Assembly (NCBI GenBank): GCA_003695605.1
Contig: RFIK01000049.1
Span: 1-6,714, forward strand
Direction of reading: 5' to 3'
Length of the DNA: 6,714 bases
From: Chlorobiota bacterium
GTDB taxonomy: Bacteria; Bacteroidota; Ignavibacteria; Kapaibacteriales; NICIL-2
Made by a program: the position numbers and the translations under genes. Positions 5,121 through 6,714 of this stretch are shown one piece after another; the stretch's first letter is position 1; every line of letters begins with the position of its first letter. The notes under the pieces were generated by a model. The model saw only the letters and a list, made by a program, of their open reading frames with translations, ran no database searches and had not been told where the DNA came from.

Positions 5121-6469
5121 ACCCGCATTCTCTCCTTCGCCGTGCTGCCAAACTGTTCGAGCGGCTCGATCTCCAACGAGACCGCGACGACCCCGCAGCC
5201 ATCATCGCAGCAATTGAACGCGACGCTGAGTTTCGCGGCGTCAATCTCTGGGTACTCATCTGTGCCGTCCTGGTTGCATCGGTTGGCTTGAACGTCAACT
5301 CGACGGCCGTCATTATCGGCGCGATGCTCATTTCTCCGCTGATGGGACCGATCATCGCGATGGGGGTGAGTTTGGCGACTTACGATCTTGCCCTGCTCAA
5401 AAAATCCAGCAAGAACTACTGTGTTGCTGTCCTCTTCGGTGTTGTCAGCTCTGCGATCTATTTTGCTCTCTCTCCGCTCAAGGAGCCGCAATCTGAACTG
5501 CTTGCCCGCACCAGTCCAACGTTGTGGGATGTTTTGATCGCGTTTTTCGGAGGCTTGGCGGGAATTATTGCCTCGACGAGCCGCGAGAAAAAATTCACCG
5601 TTATCGCTGGAGTTGCAATTGCTACTGCCCTGATGCCGCCCTTATGCACTGTCGGCTATGGGTTGGCGCTGCAAGAGTGGAGGTTCTTCTTCGGTGCGTT
5701 CTATTTGCTTGCCATCAATACGGTGTTCATCAGCACGGCAGCATACGCAGTTGCACAGCTGCTGCGCTTCCCCAATCGAATGGAAGGTGAATCCGGCCGC
5801 CAACGCGTCCGTCGTATTATTTGGGCAGTGGTGATTGCCACCGCATTGCCAAGCATCTACCTAGCATGGCGTGTTGTGGAGCAAACTATCACCCAACAAC
5901 GCATTCGCCAGTACGTGCAAACGGAATTCCAACTCCCCCGCACCACCGTCGTCAGCTATCATGCCAAGGAAATAGGGGATTCGACCGTGCTCGAAGTCGT
6001 TCTCATCGGTGAACCACTCGACAGCATCCGCATCGCAGAACGGCGCCAGCATCTTGGACGATACGGACTCAAACGGACGCGTCTGGAAGTCCTGCAAGGC
6101 AGTAGCCCTGTTCTTTCAGCTGAGAAAATCCGCACAGCCGTGCTCGAAGATTTTTACCAGAAAACCGAGCGCAAGCTCCAAAGCCTCCAAGACAGCCTCA
6201 GCACTCTCGAGCGGGCTCTGGCTACCTACCACGAGGAGGACACGCTCTCCGCTCAGATTGCAATGGAGCTCCCGATCCTCTTTCCTGAGATTGAGAAAAT
6301 TGCACTCCGGCAGATGATCATCTACTATCCGAAGCGTGCTTCTACGCGCGATACAGTAACAATCGCCCTCTTCGAGGGAAGGCGAGTTTCACCCTCGCGG
6401 AGGAAACAATTCGAGCAATGGCTCCGCATGCGGACCCGCCGCGAGCAGCTCCGACTCGTTGCGTTCTAA
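5117..6469 (+). CDS. DUF389 (TIGR00341-type) membrane protein with C-terminal soluble extension
   Basis: A 450-residue protein. After a charged N-terminal segment (1-42), the DUF389 core runs from about 43 to 252 with about seven hydrophobic segments and the hallmark SVGLNVNSTAVIIG / AMLISPLMGPIIAMG stretch at 55-83. A second conserved block, AGVAIATALMPPLCTVG, is at 164-180. DUF389 (PF04087) proteins are widespread and have no established biochemical role. The C-terminal 200 residues are soluble: a mixed alpha/beta part (about 260-330), a probable coiled coil (about 337-372, AEKIRTAVLEDF to LERALATYHEE), then ELPILFPEIEKI (384-395) and a basic tail. ATG 5117 is chosen: it overlaps the upstream stop as ATGA, and in-frame codons upstream to 4964 give a Cys/Arg-rich shadow of the DUF2231-like gene. 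It is coexpressed with the DUF2231-like gene. Confidence 0.92.
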   Translation: MNPHSLLRRAAKLFERLDLQRDRDDPAAIIAAIERDAEFRGVNLWVLICAVLVASVGLNVNSTAVIIGAMLISPLMGPIIAMGVSLATYDLALLKKSSKNYCVAVLFGVVSSAIYFALSPLKEPQSELLARTSPTLWDVLIAFFGGLAGIIASTSREKKFTVIAGVAIATALMPPLCTVGYGLALQEWRFFFGAFYLLAINTVFISTAAYAVAQLLRFPNRMEGESGRQRVRRIIWAVVIATALPSIYLAWRVVEQTITQQRIRQYVQTEFQLPRTTVVSYHAKEIGDSTVLEVVLIGEPLDSIRIAERRQHLGRYGLKRTRLEVLQGSSPVLSAEKIRTAVLEDFYQKTERKLQSLQDSLSTLERALATYHEEDTLSAQIAMELPILFPEIEKIALRQMIIYYPKRASTRDTVTIALFEGRRVSPSRRKQFEQWLRMRTRREQLRLVAF

Positions 6470-6714
6470 CGTAGATTCGCTTCGGACAAATTCCGACATC
6501 ACCACCGGTGCAATTGGAGGGGCATCACCTGTGACACATACCCCTGGCACTCGGCGCTCGTCCAGCCACGGACGAACCAATGTTCCGTGCTCCGTAGAAC
6601 TACGGAATTTTCCGCGGATGCTTGCAAACGTAACGCCCACGCTGTAATTTCGGCTTGCCGGATCTGGTGCGTGTTGACGTTCCGGTCGCAAGATCCCAGC
6701 CGCCTATCCCAGCA
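6470..6714. other. Right-edge region without a confident gene
   Basis: After the DUF389 stop, 245 bp remain. Several frames are open. The plus frame immediately after the stop is open to the edge but is rich in Cys, His and Arg, as in non-coding shadows. A minus frame open from the edge to a TAG at 6602-6600 could be the last 37 codons of a convergent gene, but shows no family features. No tRNA cloverleaf or repeat was found apart from the palindrome at 6591-6606. Confidence 0.5.
6591..6611 (+). terminator. Possible intrinsic terminator of the DUF2231-DUF389 operon
   Basis: TCCGTAGAACTACGGA is a perfect 16-nt palindrome (7-bp arms around AA; in RNA effectively a 6-bp stem with a GAAC loop). 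It is followed by A and then TTTT (6608-6611) on the plus strand. It lies 121 bp after the DUF389 stop. The stem is short and moderately GC-rich, so this is a weak terminator candidate; a binding site for a dimeric regulator of an off-window gene is an alternative. Confidence 0.35.

Noticed and set aside
6389..6691. A 100-codon minus-strand ORF at the right edge
   Set aside because: It needs a TTG start, runs antisense into the DUF389 3' end, and its product shows no recognisable domain or composition bias typical of the neighbours.
6600..6713. Possible last 37 codons of a minus-strand gene entering from the right
   Set aside because: The frame is open to the edge and ends in TAG inside the palindrome, but 37 codons without any recognisable motif are not enough to call a gene.

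Overview
The window looks like ordinary chromosomal DNA from a moderately GC-rich bacterium (roughly 55-58% GC by eye). The best guess is a member of the Bacteroidota/Chlorobiota/Kapabacteria assemblage. This rests on four things: a secreted protein with a PNGase F-like 'GEWDY' motif, a long YfhO-family protein of the Bacteroidota type, a DUF389 protein with a long C-terminal extension, and TAnnTTTG-like boxes instead of clear E. coli-type promoters. No marker gene is present, so the placement is an inference. There are no mobile elements, CRISPR arrays or recognisable RNA genes.

Layout. (i) 1-284, minus strand: the first 94 codons of a secreted protein that runs off the left edge. It has a signal peptide followed by a probable PNGase F-like beta-sandwich; it is easy to miss because it is cut by the window. 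(ii) 285-420: a 136-bp divergent intergenic region with a three-part set of mutually exclusive hairpins. (iii) 421-2028, plus: a polytopic GT-C type glycosyltransferase resembling the membrane half of TMTC O-mannosyltransferases, without TPRs. (iv) 2041-4548, minus: a YfhO-family GT-C-like membrane protein of 835 residues, convergent with the previous gene across only 12 bp. It contains a perfect 12-bp inverted repeat within its coding sequence. (v) 4549-4646: a 98-bp divergent promoter region. (vi) 4647-5120 and 5117-6469, plus: a two-gene unit with a 4-nt ATGA overlap, encoding a four-helix DUF2231-like membrane protein rich in conserved-looking histidines and a DUF389 membrane protein. (vii) 6470-6714: no confident gene, but a perfect 16-nt palindrome followed by T4 that may end the preceding operon.

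How the genes may fit together. Two undecaprenyl-sugar-dependent type membrane glycosyltransferases (TMTC-like and YfhO) lie next to a secreted protein related to a glycan-cleaving or glycan-binding fold, which suggests a cell-envelope glycan theme. The DUF2231-DUF389 pair is a separate, translationally coupled unit of unknown function. No clearly new multi-gene system is visible. The most unusual items are the codon-aligned perfect hairpin in the YfhO gene, the coupled DUF2231-DUF389 pair, and the competing hairpins in the leader of the TMTC-like gene.
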